A stretch of DNA of 64,000 bases from the NCBI GenBank assembly GCA_019022495.1, contig JAFEKR010000026.1, positions 496,001 to 560,000 of the forward strand, in the 5' to 3' direction. The stretch's first letter is position 1, and each line of letters starts with the position of its first letter. The notes beneath the pieces were generated by a model that was given only the letters and a program-made list of their open reading frames with translations, did not search any database and was not told where the DNA came from. Source of the stretch: Epichloe hybrida. Lineage: Eukaryota; Ascomycota; Sordariomycetes; Hypocreales; Clavicipitaceae. This document shows, piece by piece, positions 43,011-55,597 of this stretch. The position numbers and the translations under genes were made by a program.

Positions 43011-44896
43011 CTTCGCACGCGGCACTCAGAAGACAGCCACGGAGCCAGTGCAGTGGGGAGGCAGATGTACAGGGCGGCCCTGGCGAATCCCGACGTCATC
43101 CATGCTCCCCTCCTTGTCCCCACGCCAATCCACCAGGGCGTCGACGACGCTACATATGGATCCGTACACAATACACATAGAAATGGCCCCACCATGTTCG
43201 TGTTTACTGTACGTTCGTGTTTACATCGAAACATCAAATCCATTCGCGTTTGTTTGCGTCCGTATAAAAGCACTCCGTATTCCGTGCACTCCGAGGTGCA
43301 GTAACGCCTCAACGGCACTGCTGCTTGGGATTTCTTGTCATGGGCTTTTTCTTTAGCCATCCTTCATCCGGTTTCAGAGCTCAGACATGGCATCCCACCG
43401 AGTTTTACCGCCGCACGATGTACATCGTGGCTGATTCCCAGGGATGGCCTCGTGATTGTGTTAATTTCATGACAGTCAACCGCTCGATTCATGCATTTTT
43501 TGCCCTTGCATCTTTGTGCATGCATGATTTATTGAGTGCAGTCTGCGCGCGCTGCCCACCAATGGGTGGCACGATTCACGAAGGGCAATACGAAGCGAAC
43601 TCAAAAGTCAAAAACTTCGCTTGCCCTCGAACAAGCAATGTCTCTTCCTCACACTCTCAACTTAATGGCGTCCTGTTGGCTGTTCTCGGCTGATGCATCC
43701 GCCAACACCCAGCCCCAAAACTGGCTGGCCCTTCAGTCTCCAGACACTGTCACACTGTGCATCTGGAAGAATTTGGAGCCAGGGTAGGTAGGACATTTGT
43801 TTGTTTTTTCGCTGTCTTTTCGCTGTCTGATAATATGCCAGGTACATTGGCTTTGTGGAAGTATGTAGTACTTCACTACATGTATGTTGATGGTAGACGT
43901 GTTATATTGCCGGGTTTTGTGAGCACTGGCCAATTGCAATTGAACACGCGGTGTCAGACGACGGTGACTGCATGCTCTCTTGCCCTCTCTTGTTCCTTGG
44001 AATCCTCGAATATCCTTTGTATATAGTTCGTTTTTCGAACATGAGCTTGCTGCTGGAGTGACTCGTACATATAGATTGTATACGTAGGCTTGACCTGATT
44101 GTTTCAGTGGATGCTTTCATGGAAGCCTAAGAAAAAAAAAAAAAAGCGGCCAAATGCGGAAGAAGTGCCGGGCAGTGCTGTGAAGGGCTGAGAGCATGGC
44201 GTGCTGCAGCCTACATACGACATGCCCGCTATTGTGTATGTAGAGCGGCGGCGGGACCACCAGGCAATGTGGGCCTGGGTCCAGCATGTCCGCTAACTTA
44301 TAAAAGCACATGCACATGCACATGCAGGCGTCTGGTGCTGGTGGGCTGTGTTTCAGGGTGAGGGTGTCTGTTTCTCGCTGTCTCCAGCGCGGCCGTGTTT
44401 GTCGTCTTCGTAATCCGTACTAATCCGTTCTCCGTACAAAACTCCCGCATCCTTCTTCTGCTCCTGTCCGGAGTTCTGCTGTCAAGCCAAGCTCATCATC
44501 ACCTCCTTCGCGGCCGCATTTTGCAACCTCTCGGAATTTTGGTCCACAGCATACTTTGCGATTGCGACGTCATCTGTATCTCTATCGAGTACTTGGAGCC
44601 GTTTCATTCACTGCCCCATGGGCGGGAGACCCGGACCTGGGTTAGCATCTGTACTCCGTACCCACCTCCACCACACCAACTTGCCCAAATGACGGCGGCC
44701 GCTGCTGCACTGCATTGAGCTTCCCCAAACAGACCAGACCACACCCCGCGCTCATCAGCCTGCTGCTCAGCTTGCTGCCCCCTCTCCATCTTCAACTTGC
44801 CCAACTCCTCGGCCGCGATAGTCACAGCTTCCAGATCCTGGACTGGCACAGGGTGGCAATTCTCCTGTTGGCGAATGTGGTCGAGCTGTTGTCAGC

Positions 44897-47800
44897 ATGG
44901 GTAATGTCAGCAGCAGGCCCGACGATGGGTCTGCCCTATATCTCAGAGACCAGGACAGGTGTATGTTTGGCTGAGCTGAACTGAGTCTCTTCTTCCCTGT
45001 CGCCATTGTTTGTCGTTGACGCTGACTTGGCATTTGCCACCCATAGTAAGCATATCTTCACTCGTCATTACCAACCCGCGGAAGCGCACTTCCGTTTACA
45101 TCGTTCCGAATGCATTCCCAGCGAGCAGAGTATCTGTCAGTCGGTTATCTGGCGACAATTCGCCTGTAGAATATGTACAGGTGAGACTTGGCCTTTGATG
45201 CCGAAAATCTCCGGCGAAGACATCATATCACCACGAACATTGCCCTCTCGCATAGTTCCCTTGTCGTCTAACTACCTGAATTCTTAGGACCCTGAATCAT
45301 TGAATAGCGCCACTGCGGCCCCGAATTTTCTCCTCAAATTAAGTAGCGACGACGAGCTCATTTTTACGTTCACGTTTGTTATCCGACAGTCACAGCAATC
45401 AGTTGCCTCAGACAGCAAGCCAGTCGTGGCCGACACCAACGTGGCAGGGCTGACATTTGTCTGTGGCTCGACAACGCGAGAGGTCGCAAATCTGGTGACT
45501 CGAGAGTTTCATGCCGACCCCAATTTACACAAGAATCCAAACGTCGATCTCGTCGGCGATTATGGTACAGGAGGCAGCTCCTCTGTCAGTTTTGAATGGA
45601 CTTGGAAGTGGAAGCCTCCCAAGCCCGTTGAGGACAAAGGGGGCGGTTGGAGGAATTGTTGCAGTGTGAGCAAGCTCAAAAGTCCACGCCTTCGGTCAGG
45701 ACCTGTCAACAGTGACTGACTAATTGGTCTTACACACATTGCAGTTTGTTGAATATGACCCTCGAGCACATCGCCTAGACACGCTTGCGAGCTTCTCTTA
45801 TTGGGTTTCAAGTAGGACTACCATCCCCAGCAATGAGATGCTCCATGTCACGAGGTTCTAACGTCAAGCAATAGGCCCAACCTCTCCTCTCAGCCACCCT
45901 AGCTCTCCTTCTCCTCATTTTTTGCTGAGCTCCCCCCCAAATATCCGAGTTGCTTCGACGCAGTCAGTTGAATCCCGCCTAACGGGAGTCGAGATAGACG
46001 AACCCCCTTCGCCACTTCTACCGCCCAGCGATACCCTTGCGCAAACAACCACGAACCAGACGTACCAGAGTCAGGAGACTGTCAAAGTCGATGTTCCTGG
46101 CCCAAGATATGATGACGATGCCACTGTCAGTGACGACGGGCCTGTTTTCCGTGCTACACTGAAAGCGCTTGAGCAAAAGACTGGAAATATGCGGACGCAA
46201 ATGAAAAAGGTCTTGAAACGTGCAGAACAGGCTCATATCCAGCAGATCGAGGCCAATGATGCATTTGTGGCCTTCATGGACGCCCTGCGCGAGGCGTCAT
46301 CCACGAATGCTAATGCGTTTCAACCTGCGTTGGAGCATTACTTTGATAGAATCGCAAAAGAAATCCTGGGTTACGAGCGCCAAAATACGGTCAATCTCCA
46401 CAAGATCATAATCGAGCCCTTGAACAAGCTGTATCAGTTTGATATCAAACAAGCTGAATCCAAGAAGCGGGACTTTGAGGAAGAAAGCAAAGATTATTAT
46501 GCCTATGTCTCCCGCTATCTTGGCCAGCGCCAAGACTCAGTCAAAGCCAAGAAGCTCGCCGACAGTGATTCGAAATATCAGAACAAGAGACGAACTTTCG
46601 AACTGAAGCGATTCGACTACTCCAACTTCATGCAAGATCTTCATGGCGGACGTAAAGAGCAAGAAGTACTGTCACATTTGACAAGATATGCTGACGCGCA
46701 AACAAAGGGGTTCCTCAATGCGGCCAAGAAGATCGAAGACTACCTCCCACAACTCTCCGCTCTCAGCACCGAAGTCCAAGAAGCAGACAAGGAGTATCAG
46801 TATCGGCGTCGAGAAAGAGAGGAGAAGAGGCGGCAAATGGAAAAGCCCACGACACCTTACTTGGAACCTGAGCAAGGAAGCATCGGCAGCACCGCCCCTC
46901 AGCCGGTGAATCCAAATGGAACTGGTGGAAGTACTTCTGATAACGAGCTTGGCCGCGCGGATAGCACAGGCTCTCAGGTTAAGAACGCTGTCGCTATTGG
47001 AAGTAATCAAGCATCTATGGCCCAAGGAGCTGAACTATCTAGGTCTCCCGGTAGCCAAGGACAGAATTCGGCGACGAGCTCCGCAACAACCAAATTCAAG
47101 GGTTTCCGGGATCTAGAAGAACGAGATACAGCACAGGCGGCCGCGATGACCCAGAGAAAGGAAGGCCTACTGTGGGCACTCAACCGTCCTGGTGGTCATG
47201 TTGACCCCCGAAACTTGAACAAGCAGGGATGGCACAAGTGAGTTGAACTCTTTCTGGTGGATCCTCGCATGAAGAAGCATGAACAACGCAACACTTTATT
47301 ATTACTATTACTATTACTATTATCGTCATCATTTATTAGATACAATCGGCGCTAATTATGATACAGATTTTGGATCGTTTTGGACCAAGGAAAACTATCA
47401 GAATATAGCAATTGGAAGCAAAGGCTCGATCTTCATATGGACCCTATCGATCTTCGCATGGCGTCTGTTCGCGAAGCGCGGAACGCAGAACGACGATTTT
47501 GTTTCGAGGTCATTACCCCAAACTTCAAACGTGTCTATCAAGCAACCTCGGAGGAGGACATGAATAGCTGGATCGTTTCTATCAATAATGCACTGCAAAG
47601 TGCCATGGAAGGCCGCGTTACCCATGATCGAGGATCATCAGGCAAGGAATCTGGAGACTCGTCATTTAAGAGGGACATTGGGTTTGTTCTGACAGGCAAG
47701 ACGCAATCTTTGGGGCATGGTGCACATTCACACCATCATTCCAGCTCAACTGCGGGAATGCCCGTGCGCAGAATAACAGTCGGCGCACGACCGAGTGTGA

Positions 47801-48696
47801 TTCGCACAACAAGCTCGGGCTATGATGAACAACCTGACAAACTTCTCCGGATGGTTCGAAACGCAGACCAGGGGAATTGCTGGTGCGCAGATTGCGGCTC
47901 TGGTTCCAAGGTGGAATGGGTATCTATCAATCTGGGCATTGTTCTCTGCATTGAATGTAGCGGCATCCACCGATCCCTGGGTACACACATCAGCAAAGTG
48001 CGATCTCTCACTCTGGACATCACATCGTTCACAATCGATATTGTCGAGGTTTTGCTACTCATTGGCAATCGCGTATCCAACATGATTTGGGAAGCCAAAC
48101 TAGACGCCTCGTTGAAGCCGAGCCCACAGGCCACTCGAGAACAGCGATTGCGTTTTATTACTGCGAAGTACGTTGATCGACTATACGTGGAAACACTTTC
48201 CCCTACCTTGTCGAGATATGCCACACCGGACGAAACATTGCTGGCCGCCATTAAGAAGAACGAGATCCAGCAAGTGCTTTACGCGTTGGCATTGAGAGCC
48301 AACCCCAATGTTCTTGATAGGATGAGAGGGACTCATGCCATCTGGCTGGCCTTGGCCGCCGCGGACCCAGCATCTCCATCACCGACACCGACACCGAGCG
48401 TTAACTCCAACGATGCGGATATGAAGGCTGTGCCATTCCCGGTCGCTGAATTACTGTCTCAAAACGGCGCTCAGATTCCAACCGCATTGCCAGCCTTCCC
48501 ACTAGGCAGATTTGCCCGGCAGTATTACGAACAGAAAGTTGACAGGAGCCAAGATGCGGCGGGAAGCGATGTTCTCGGCACATTGCCGCCGCATCTTGGC
48601 GCAAATGACAGACCTCAACGTGAAAAGGAGTCGAGGTTGCAGAAACGTGTCAGCGCCGGAGGGCGACTAGCAAAGTCTCCCATACCCGAAAAGTAG
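44897..48696 (+). CDS. BAR-PH-ArfGAP protein (CSX2/ACAP-like)
   Basis: Six exons: 44897-44960, 45047-45180, 45288-45665, 45745-45811, 45875-47237 and 47367-48696, encoding 1111 residues. The N terminus MGNVSSRPDDG carries an N-myristoylation-type signal. A region of unknown fold follows (SISSLVITNPRKR, NFLLKLSSDDELIFTFTF). A BAR domain spans about residues 330-560 (FRATLKALEQKTGNMRTQMK, LGYERQNTVNLHKIIIEPL). A PH domain at about 690-760 has FWIVLDQGKLSEYSNW and MNSWIVSINNAL. The ArfGAP zinc finger is CWCADCGSGSKVEWVS...CIECSG with the arginine finger in GIHRSLGTHISKVRSL. C-terminal ankyrin-like sequence follows. It stimulates GTP hydrolysis by Arf on curved membranes. The upstream exons are supported by frame continuity at every junction. 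Confidence 0.9.
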
Positions 48697-50067
48697 GAAC
48701 ATAAATTTTGGGCTCCATGGGCAAGCTTTGCTTTGTGCTATCAAATTTACGAGCTACCGCGACTACGAAAGTTATAGGTGATCGGTATGACACCTTGATA
48801 CTGTCAGACATTTCCCGGCCTCTCCTATTTACGAGGAGTTTTTGGATGGAAACGTGGGCAAGGAAGCCACAACCCGTTTGTTGATTTGTGAGCGAACGAA
48901 CCAGGCATTCTGCAAACCTAATTGCTTGGATCATTGGCGAATCTGAGCTGGCGGACTAACTATTGATATGGGCGTTTGGGTAGGGTCGCCCTCAGATTGA
49001 GAGGCGTTGCTTTTTGGAGCAAGACGATGTGATTTTGGCGAAACAGCTTTCTGTCATGAAATCGATACGATGCATGGAGTAGATGGGCGGATTATACGTT
49101 TTTTTTCCCCTTGTATCCCTTCCTCTTGGCCTAGTTGGTCATCACGGAAAGAAACGCATTGGAAACATAGCCGAGTGAATGCGCGTTAAGCAATAGGTTT
49201 ACGTCTCCAGGTACGGCGAAGTATTCGATAATGATAATGGACGGGACAGGTGCGCGTGGAGTCTATTGGGCTGAATAAACATGTGCCTTGCTACGTATTT
49301 TCCGCGTTCACAAGCCACCGTTCTTGATTCAGGCCTGGATGGCAGCTGAACAGACGGCATCGAATTGTTGTGGTTCGGTCACGCCTCATGACAGGCAAGG
49401 CCGACGGTCACGAGTTGAGAAGAAGAAGGCATGAGGCGAATGACGCTAGGGCTCACAACCTATACGACGACGTTGGAAATAGACTTGACCGTTTCACACG
49501 TTGCCGGGGTTTATCTCATCTTCTGGTCAAGAACACCGGGACATACATGACAAGAAGTAGATGGAAGTGCACGAAAGGTTGACCATGGGGCCATGGGGCC
49601 ATGGGACAATACAAGGCAGAGACTCCTGCAGGAGGGAATCGAGATGAAAAGATGTCATCTGCCTCGACAAGAGACTGGTCCTTGTGACGTGCATGAGGAG
49701 GGACAGGAAAGAGAGAGTGTGCAAGGCAGGGATGCGGCTCTGCGAGTGAGGCGCCAGGCTCCAGGCTTGTCGACAGTTGACTGGCTCAAGGCTTCGGAGA
49801 GCGGGTCTTCAACGGGGGGTCACGGTCACTTTAATCGATGACCGCCGATAGCACTGCGCTGAACCCGTCCCGTTCTGTCCTGGTCCCCCCATCCATGAGT
49901 GAGAGAGAGTCCTTCCTGCCTTGCCAGTTTTTAATTCACGATAACGCATCATCGCCGACCCATTGATATATTCCGCAACCAGACATCCCGGCCCCCCCCT
50001 CGTCACATCATACAGCAAAAGGGTTTATTTCAATTCCTCTTTTGCTTCTGATCAACCCTCGGAGGAT
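48697..50067. other. 1.4-kb intergenic region
   Basis: It runs from the ArfGAP stop to the CHK2 start. It contains a CCATGGGG direct repeat at about 49582-49605 and a purine-rich stretch near 49700. No gene is seen on either strand. Confidence 0.55.
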
Positions 50068-52405
50068 ATGGCACCTCGCAACGAAAAGAGCCAATTGAAG
50101 CGCCAGCGCGTGAGTTGTTCCCTGCCCATCTTCTGCCTGCCTGCGCACACCTCGTCTTGCTTTTTTCTGCCAATCTCGTGCACTCGCGCTTACCTGCCAC
50201 GTCAACCCAGGGTTCACTGCCCGAGGACACAACTGAGTCTAAGAAGCCCCGGCGATCCGACCGTTTGTCCTCCAACGCTGGTCTTGGTGATAAGACCCCA
50301 GTCATTAATAAGCAGCATCTTCCATCGCCTCTCACACATGCCACCAATGACAATGCTGGCGATGCGTACAAGGAGGCTACTTCTACACCGCTCGTGCTGA
50401 AGAATGATCATCTTACTCCGCGCAAGACCGATGAGGCCTGGGGGCCGAGTCAAGCTCTGTCATCGCCTCCCCAAGACACACAGCCGCTTAGCCAATTTGT
50501 TGATCGACACCCGGCACTTTCAGACGAGGTCGAAGACGAGGTCAAGGAAGGAGTGTGGGGATACTTGGTGCCTTTGGACCCCAAATACGGTGATAAGCCG
50601 TTGGTCTTGAAGAGACGGAGCGCTTGCCCGCTGCCAGATTCTATCGCGACCGCTACCAATGGCGAGAACCAAGGATCAAACCACGAGCATACTCCTTTAG
50701 GAGCAGAGGAGGCTTATGAGCGCACCAAGATCAAGGGTACTGCCTCTGGAGGGTATCTCATAGGCCGACATCCCGAGTGTGGTAAGTTTTTGAGAGGATT
50801 GCCGGCGACAAGGTTGTGTATTACGGCTTTGAGCTAACATGGTCGCTCACGCTAGACGTTGTTGTGAACGAAGGTGTCGTTTCGAACCGCCACTGTCTCA
50901 TGTTCACAGAGAACAAAGGTACGGACACTGTAGCCATTGTCGAAGATCTTTCAAGTAACGGCACCTACGTAAACGAGGCCATCGTAGGCCGTAATCAGCG
51001 GCGCGAGCTCGAAGACCAGGATGAGATTGCTGTTCACGGCAAAGCCAGGTTTATATTCAGATACCCCCAGCATCGGCACACTAGCGCGTTTCTGCAACAG
51101 TACACACTATTAGAGAAGCTCGGCAAGGGCCACTTTGCCGAGGTATATCTTTGTATTGAGAAGTCAAGTGGCCGGCGGTACGCAGTCAAGATCTTTTCCA
51201 GGCCTCCAGGAATGGACGACCGTGCCAAAACCGAAGGACTTCAGCAAGAAATTGGCGTTCTAATGGGCGTAAGCCATCCCAACGTCTTGTGCCTCAAGGA
51301 CACCTTCAATGAACGTGATCGTGTATACCTCGTTCTGGAATTGGCGGCAGAGGGCGAACTGTTTAATCACATTGTCATGAAACAAAAACTCTCCGAAGAT
51401 GAGACAAGGAAGCTTTTCTTGCAACTCTTCCAAGGCATCAAGTACTTGGTATGTTGGTCGAACAATGCCATCCATCCTGACCTTTGCACACGAGCGAGAA
51501 GGTCTATTTGCTAACTCGTTACGTAGCACGAACGAAACATTGTTCACAGGGATATCAAACCAGAAAATATTCTGCTCACTGATAAGAATTTGCACGCCAA
51601 ATTGGCCGATTTTGGTCTTGCCAAGATTATAGGAGAAGAGTCATTCACAACCACACTTTGCGGCACGCCCAGTTATGTTGCGCCAGAAATTCTTGCCGAA
51701 TCCAAAAAGCGAAAATACACCAAAGCGGTTGACATTTGGTCCCTAGGCGTCGTGCTGTATATTTGCCTGTGTGGCTTCCCACCGTTTTCCGACGAGCTTT
51801 ATTCGAGGGATTTCCCCTTCAATCTTTCACAACAAATTCGAAGCGGACGATTTGATTACCCTTCGCCATACTGGGACTCTGTTGGGGACCCAGCTCGTAA
51901 GTCGCCATCAGCCGGTCGCTTTTGACGAGAAGTTGAATTGCTGACAAACACTGTAGTTGATCTTATTGACTCCATGTTGGTTGTGGATCCGGAGCGACGG
52001 TTCACCGTAGAGCAATGCCTTGCTCATCCCTGGCTGACACAGAATTCACCTGGTGTTAATGACAGCACAGGAGGCCTTGTCGGAGGTATTGCTGGGCTAG
52101 AAGTCAATCGTAGGGCACCTGCTCGCGAGCGGACACTTCTCGCAACGCTCAATACTGTGCAAGTCACGGCTCGTGTGGCTACCGGAAACGACAAAGAACC
52201 CGTCAAAGTGTATGCTAAGAATCGACATCGCGTCACAAATGCTGCCAAAGAAAAGGCCCCTGATCATCAGAGAGCCCCTGAAGAGTTCATGGAATTGGGG
52301 GGTAAAGGAGATCAAGAACTCTTTAGTGATGACCGCGGCAGCGTTTACACAACGGGTGAAGGGGCGGGCAAGGGAGCCAAGAAGATGGAACTCGGCGGTC
52401 GCTAA
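50068..52405 (+). CDS. CHK2-type checkpoint kinase (PRD-4/Cds1-like) with FHA domain
   Basis: Five exons: 50068-50109, 50211-50781, 50856-51448, 51527-51896 and 51957-52405, encoding 674 residues. An FHA domain (about 150-285) contains GGYLIGRHPECD, VVSNRHC and VEDLSSNGTYVNEA, the phosphothreonine-binding Arg, Ser, His and Asn motif set. The kinase domain (about 290-560) shows LGKGHFAEVY (glycine loop), RYAVKIF (catalytic Lys), NIVHRDIKPENILL (catalytic Asp), ADFGLAKI, CGTPSYVAPEI and VDIWSLGVVLY. The architecture and length match CHK2 kinases: Neurospora PRD-4, which links DNA damage to the circadian clock, and yeast Cds1/Rad53 relatives. There is one FHA domain, as in CHK2, not two as in Rad53. 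The C-terminal tail is disordered and basic. Confidence 0.92.
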
Positions 52406-53294
52406 TAGGCACTCGTCGAATTTGTTTCACAACCTCATGCGGATATGAAAGCTAGATGTTAAGGTATTGTTGATGAAGTTTTCCTCCTGTTAAATTATAT
52501 CATGGCTAGCCAGCGAGCGATATATGGGTTGTCCCTATCAATATAGCATGTACATAAAATTTGGGCACAAGGAAATTGATGGAGTGACGGGACAGGGTGC
52601 AAGGCTGAGTGTCTTTCATGGTGGTTACAGCACGCAAACCTCGTGTCAGGATGACACGTACAGAGGTGGTGTACTCAGTGGCAGTATTCGACAGAGACGA
52701 GATACTTGGAACATGCCGAGCGATATACTGGAAAAAATTCCATGTCAAGAGTTATGATGTTCAAAAGATTTTTGGATTAAACATCACTCTTCTATTGGGT
52801 TATGAACAAGACGCCGTCGAGTCAAATGCATTTATCTAGCTTGGACGCACAGCACGTGCCAAGTCACATGCGGAGCTAAGCGAGGGCGGTGACGTCTAGC
52901 TCCCACACATCATGAGACGGCAGAAAAATCGGCGGCGGGGGTTCGAGATTCAGAGGGAAAGCCCCACCACCACAGGGCTATTCGGGCGTCGACCCTGCCA
53001 AACAGACGCTCAACCAACATCACATTTTCCCCTCGCCGAGTTCCACCCCCTCTTCGTGCAGACGTCGTGTCCTAGCGATCGCGAGACCGTCTAGCCCCTC
53101 CTTCTCGCGACCCTCACCCATTCTCCCTTTCTTGCTCTTCTACAATTTCCGTCCCCGTTCCTTCTCCAGTATCGTCATTGAGATCTGGTTCTGACGGGAC
53201 GTACTTCCGAACTGCAGCCGCCGATCCGATCCCGACCTGTCCCTTCTCTCCCCGCGCGGGGAAAAAAAAAATTAATCGACAAAAGACGACAAAG
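52406..53294. other. 0.9-kb intergenic region and eIF3m leader
   Basis: It runs from the CHK2 stop to the eIF3m start. The last 300 bp are pyrimidine-rich and resemble the promoter/leader of a highly expressed gene. No separate gene is seen. Confidence 0.55.
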
Positions 53295-54605
53295 ATGCCT
53301 GCCACCAAGGTCAGCGAGCAGCCCCAGCTGCTCTTCGTGGATGGGACATTCGAGGAGCTGGCCAAGGAGATGGCCGAGTATCTCAAGGCAGAAGAGGCCG
53401 TTCAGCTGCTGAGCAAGGACAAAGTATCCAAGGAGGATATCTTGTCCAAGTTGGTGGCTGCGTCACCTGGTCTCAACACCGTTCCCGAGAAAGAATACAC
53501 GGCGGCGTCGAATCTCTTGATCCACCTCGTTTTGCAGTCAGCCGACCCTAAGAAGCATCTGCAGACTCTTTGCGCCAACCTCGCCAAGGTGCCCGTCAAC
53601 TCATCCGTTCACGGACCCGGTCTTTCTCTCAACGCCCTAACGACTGTCTTCAATCTCTTGCCCCAAGGGGACGTGATCCGCGCACGAATCTTCCTCGAGA
53701 TTGTCAAGTTCTTGAAGGCCCACAGCATGTTTGATACGTTGCGGCCGTATCTGGAGAAGTTGCCCGACTGGCTCGAGTCATGGGATGCCAGTGAGGAAAT
53801 CGAGCGCATGATCTACGAGAACGTGGCCGAGACTGCGTGGGAAGCCGGCGAGGAGTCCACCAGTTACGAGTTCATCTTGAAGGCCCTGCGAAGCTTCGAC
53901 GCCGATGAGAAGGACGAGATCACCTCGGACGACGCTCAGCGACTATCCCTCCGTGCCATCAAGATGGCCCTCTCCGCCAACACCTACTTCCTCTTCCAAG
54001 AGCTGCGTGGCATTGCTAGTGTCCAGGCGCTCAGCGATTCCCACCCTGTCTACTCGCAACTGCTGGATGTCTTTGCCGAGCAAGATCTCGAGGACTTCAA
54101 CGACTTCAACGAAGAGCACGAGGGCTGGCTGGAGCAGCAAAAGCTCGATCAAGAGAAGCTACACCGCAAGGCGCGTCTCCTCACCTTTGCTAGCCTCGCC
54201 GCCGCCACGCCCAGCCGCGAAATCGAATACGCCAAGATTGCCAAGGCCCTCCAGATTCCCCTGGAACATGTCGAGATGTGGGCCATTGATGTGATCCGCG
54301 CCGGCCTCGTCGAGGGCAAGCTGTCGCAACAGCAGCAGAAGTTCCTCGTCCACAAGGTCACGTACCGTGTCTTCGGGCAAAAGCAGTACCAGGAACTGTC
54401 TACGCGCGTGGACCACTGGCGGACCACTCTCCAGAACGTCTTGGGCGTTTTGCGTCAGGAGCAGATCAATGCCAAGTCACAAAAGGAGCGCGAGGTGCTG
54501 GACCTTGAGCGAAAGCTCAACAATGCTGGACTCGGCGGGGGCAATCAAGGCGGAAACCGACGACAGCAGACACAGCAACGCGACAGGACTGATAATGACG
54601 ACTAG
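53295..54605 (+). CDS. Translation initiation factor eIF3 subunit M
   Basis: An intronless frame of 436 residues. The N terminus MPATKVSEQPQLLFVDGTFE is followed by a helical-repeat body (NTVPEKEYTAASNLLIHLVL, LNALTTVFNLLPQGDVIRAR) and a PCI domain at about 230-380 (KARLLTFASLAAATPSREIE, YAKIAKALQIPLEHVEMW, AIDVIRAGLVEGKLSQ, VTYRVFGQKQYQEL). This order and length match eIF3m, a PCI-containing core subunit of eIF3 that stabilises the 43S preinitiation complex in the cytosol. The C terminus is Gly/Gln/Asn-rich (LGGGNQGGNRRQQTQQRD). The strong codon bias toward C-ending codons fits high expression. Start at the ATG preceded by GACAAAG. Confidence 0.95.
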   Translation: MPATKVSEQPQLLFVDGTFEELAKEMAEYLKAEEAVQLLSKDKVSKEDILSKLVAASPGLNTVPEKEYTAASNLLIHLVLQSADPKKHLQTLCANLAKVPVNSSVHGPGLSLNALTTVFNLLPQGDVIRARIFLEIVKFLKAHSMFDTLRPYLEKLPDWLESWDASEEIERMIYENVAETAWEAGEESTSYEFILKALRSFDADEKDEITSDDAQRLSLRAIKMALSANTYFLFQELRGIASVQALSDSHPVYSQLLDVFAEQDLEDFNDFNEEHEGWLEQQKLDQEKLHRKARLLTFASLAAATPSREIEYAKIAKALQIPLEHVEMWAIDVIRAGLVEGKLSQQQQKFLVHKVTYRVFGQKQYQELSTRVDHWRTTLQNVLGVLRQEQINAKSQKEREVLDLERKLNNAGLGGGNQGGNRRQQTQQRDRTDNDD

Positions 54606-55597
54606 AGTGAGGCAGGGGGGTCAAAACACACAAGAATAAGAAAGACGTTGCGAAAGAAAGCCCAAAGAACCATCATCTTCAAACCCAATGGTCCACGATA
54701 CAAGATGACGGAACTTATGGAGAATTTCACGCGTGCATTTTGAAAGTCCCTTGTTCCGGAATCCATACGGATGAAGACAATGCCCTGAGGCGCAGAAAGG
54801 AAAGGGTCGGAAGGAGAGTGGAGCCGGGTGATATTGTGTCAATACCGTTTGTGAGGGGTCCTTGACCACGTCACCACCAATCCCTCATGTTTGTTTTATT
54901 CTACTTTTTGATACATATTTTTTTCTTCTTCCCGCGAAATGGCGTAGCCGGCTTAGCATGAGATGTTTCTAGCTTTTTCCTACGCGGGCGAACTCTCGAT
55001 GATTCAAGGGGGGTACGGTCCAACAAAAGTAGATTCAATGGGGACTTTTTTTTTTTTTTTTTCCAAAGGAGAAAAAAAATAATCGTTAATCTTTTCAAAT
55101 TTGGTTCGCGATGTGCGTGTAGATTTGTTGACAAGTGGGAAGGAATTCGCATTTGGGCTGAATTTCTAGAGGGAAAAATGGGGGACCGATGGACCTGAGA
55201 TGCGTGAAATATGACATGAAAGCGCGTGGTGCACCGCGGAAGACCTTCATCAAAGGCAGTAGGCAGTGGCATGGCCGGCATTTTCGGAACAAGTCAAGAG
55301 GCGAAGCCAAGAAGGTTTGGGACACGGTTTCTGCATGGATGGAGGAATCGTCGTCTTCTACTATGCTGACCGACCTAATTGTGCTCTACAGTGGCGCGGT
55401 TCTCTCTATTCAAAACTTTTGTATACATTGGGGAGGATAGGGAACATGACAAGAAAGGGGGAGGAACCAATCAAAAGATTACGGGAGAGGGTTCCAAATA
55501 TACCCGCTAAACAGAGGGGACGAGTAGATAGGTATGCCATACGTGGAGTCCGAAGGGGTAAAGATCTGAGAAATGGGGTTGAAAGGAACAAAATGGA
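54606..55597. other. Convergent intergenic region, 1 kb
   Basis: It lies between the eIF3m and UMP-CMP kinase stop codons. It has a long T run at about 55046-55062 and nothing coding that I can support. Confidence 0.55.

Larger units (their letters stand above)
42613..44896. other. 2.3-kb intergenic region with decamer repeats
   Basis: This spans the divergent promoters of the Munc13-like and ArfGAP genes. It contains two 10-bp repeat arrays (42861-42890 and 42951-43010) and ACTCCGTA-type motifs at 43272-43279 and 44651-44661. A (CATGCA)-type repeat is seen at 44309-44326. No protein gene is supported. Confidence 0.6.

Noticed and set aside
42947..43360. Open frames across the CCTGTGGCTC repeat
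   Set aside because: Repeat-driven frames with no domain and no codon bias.
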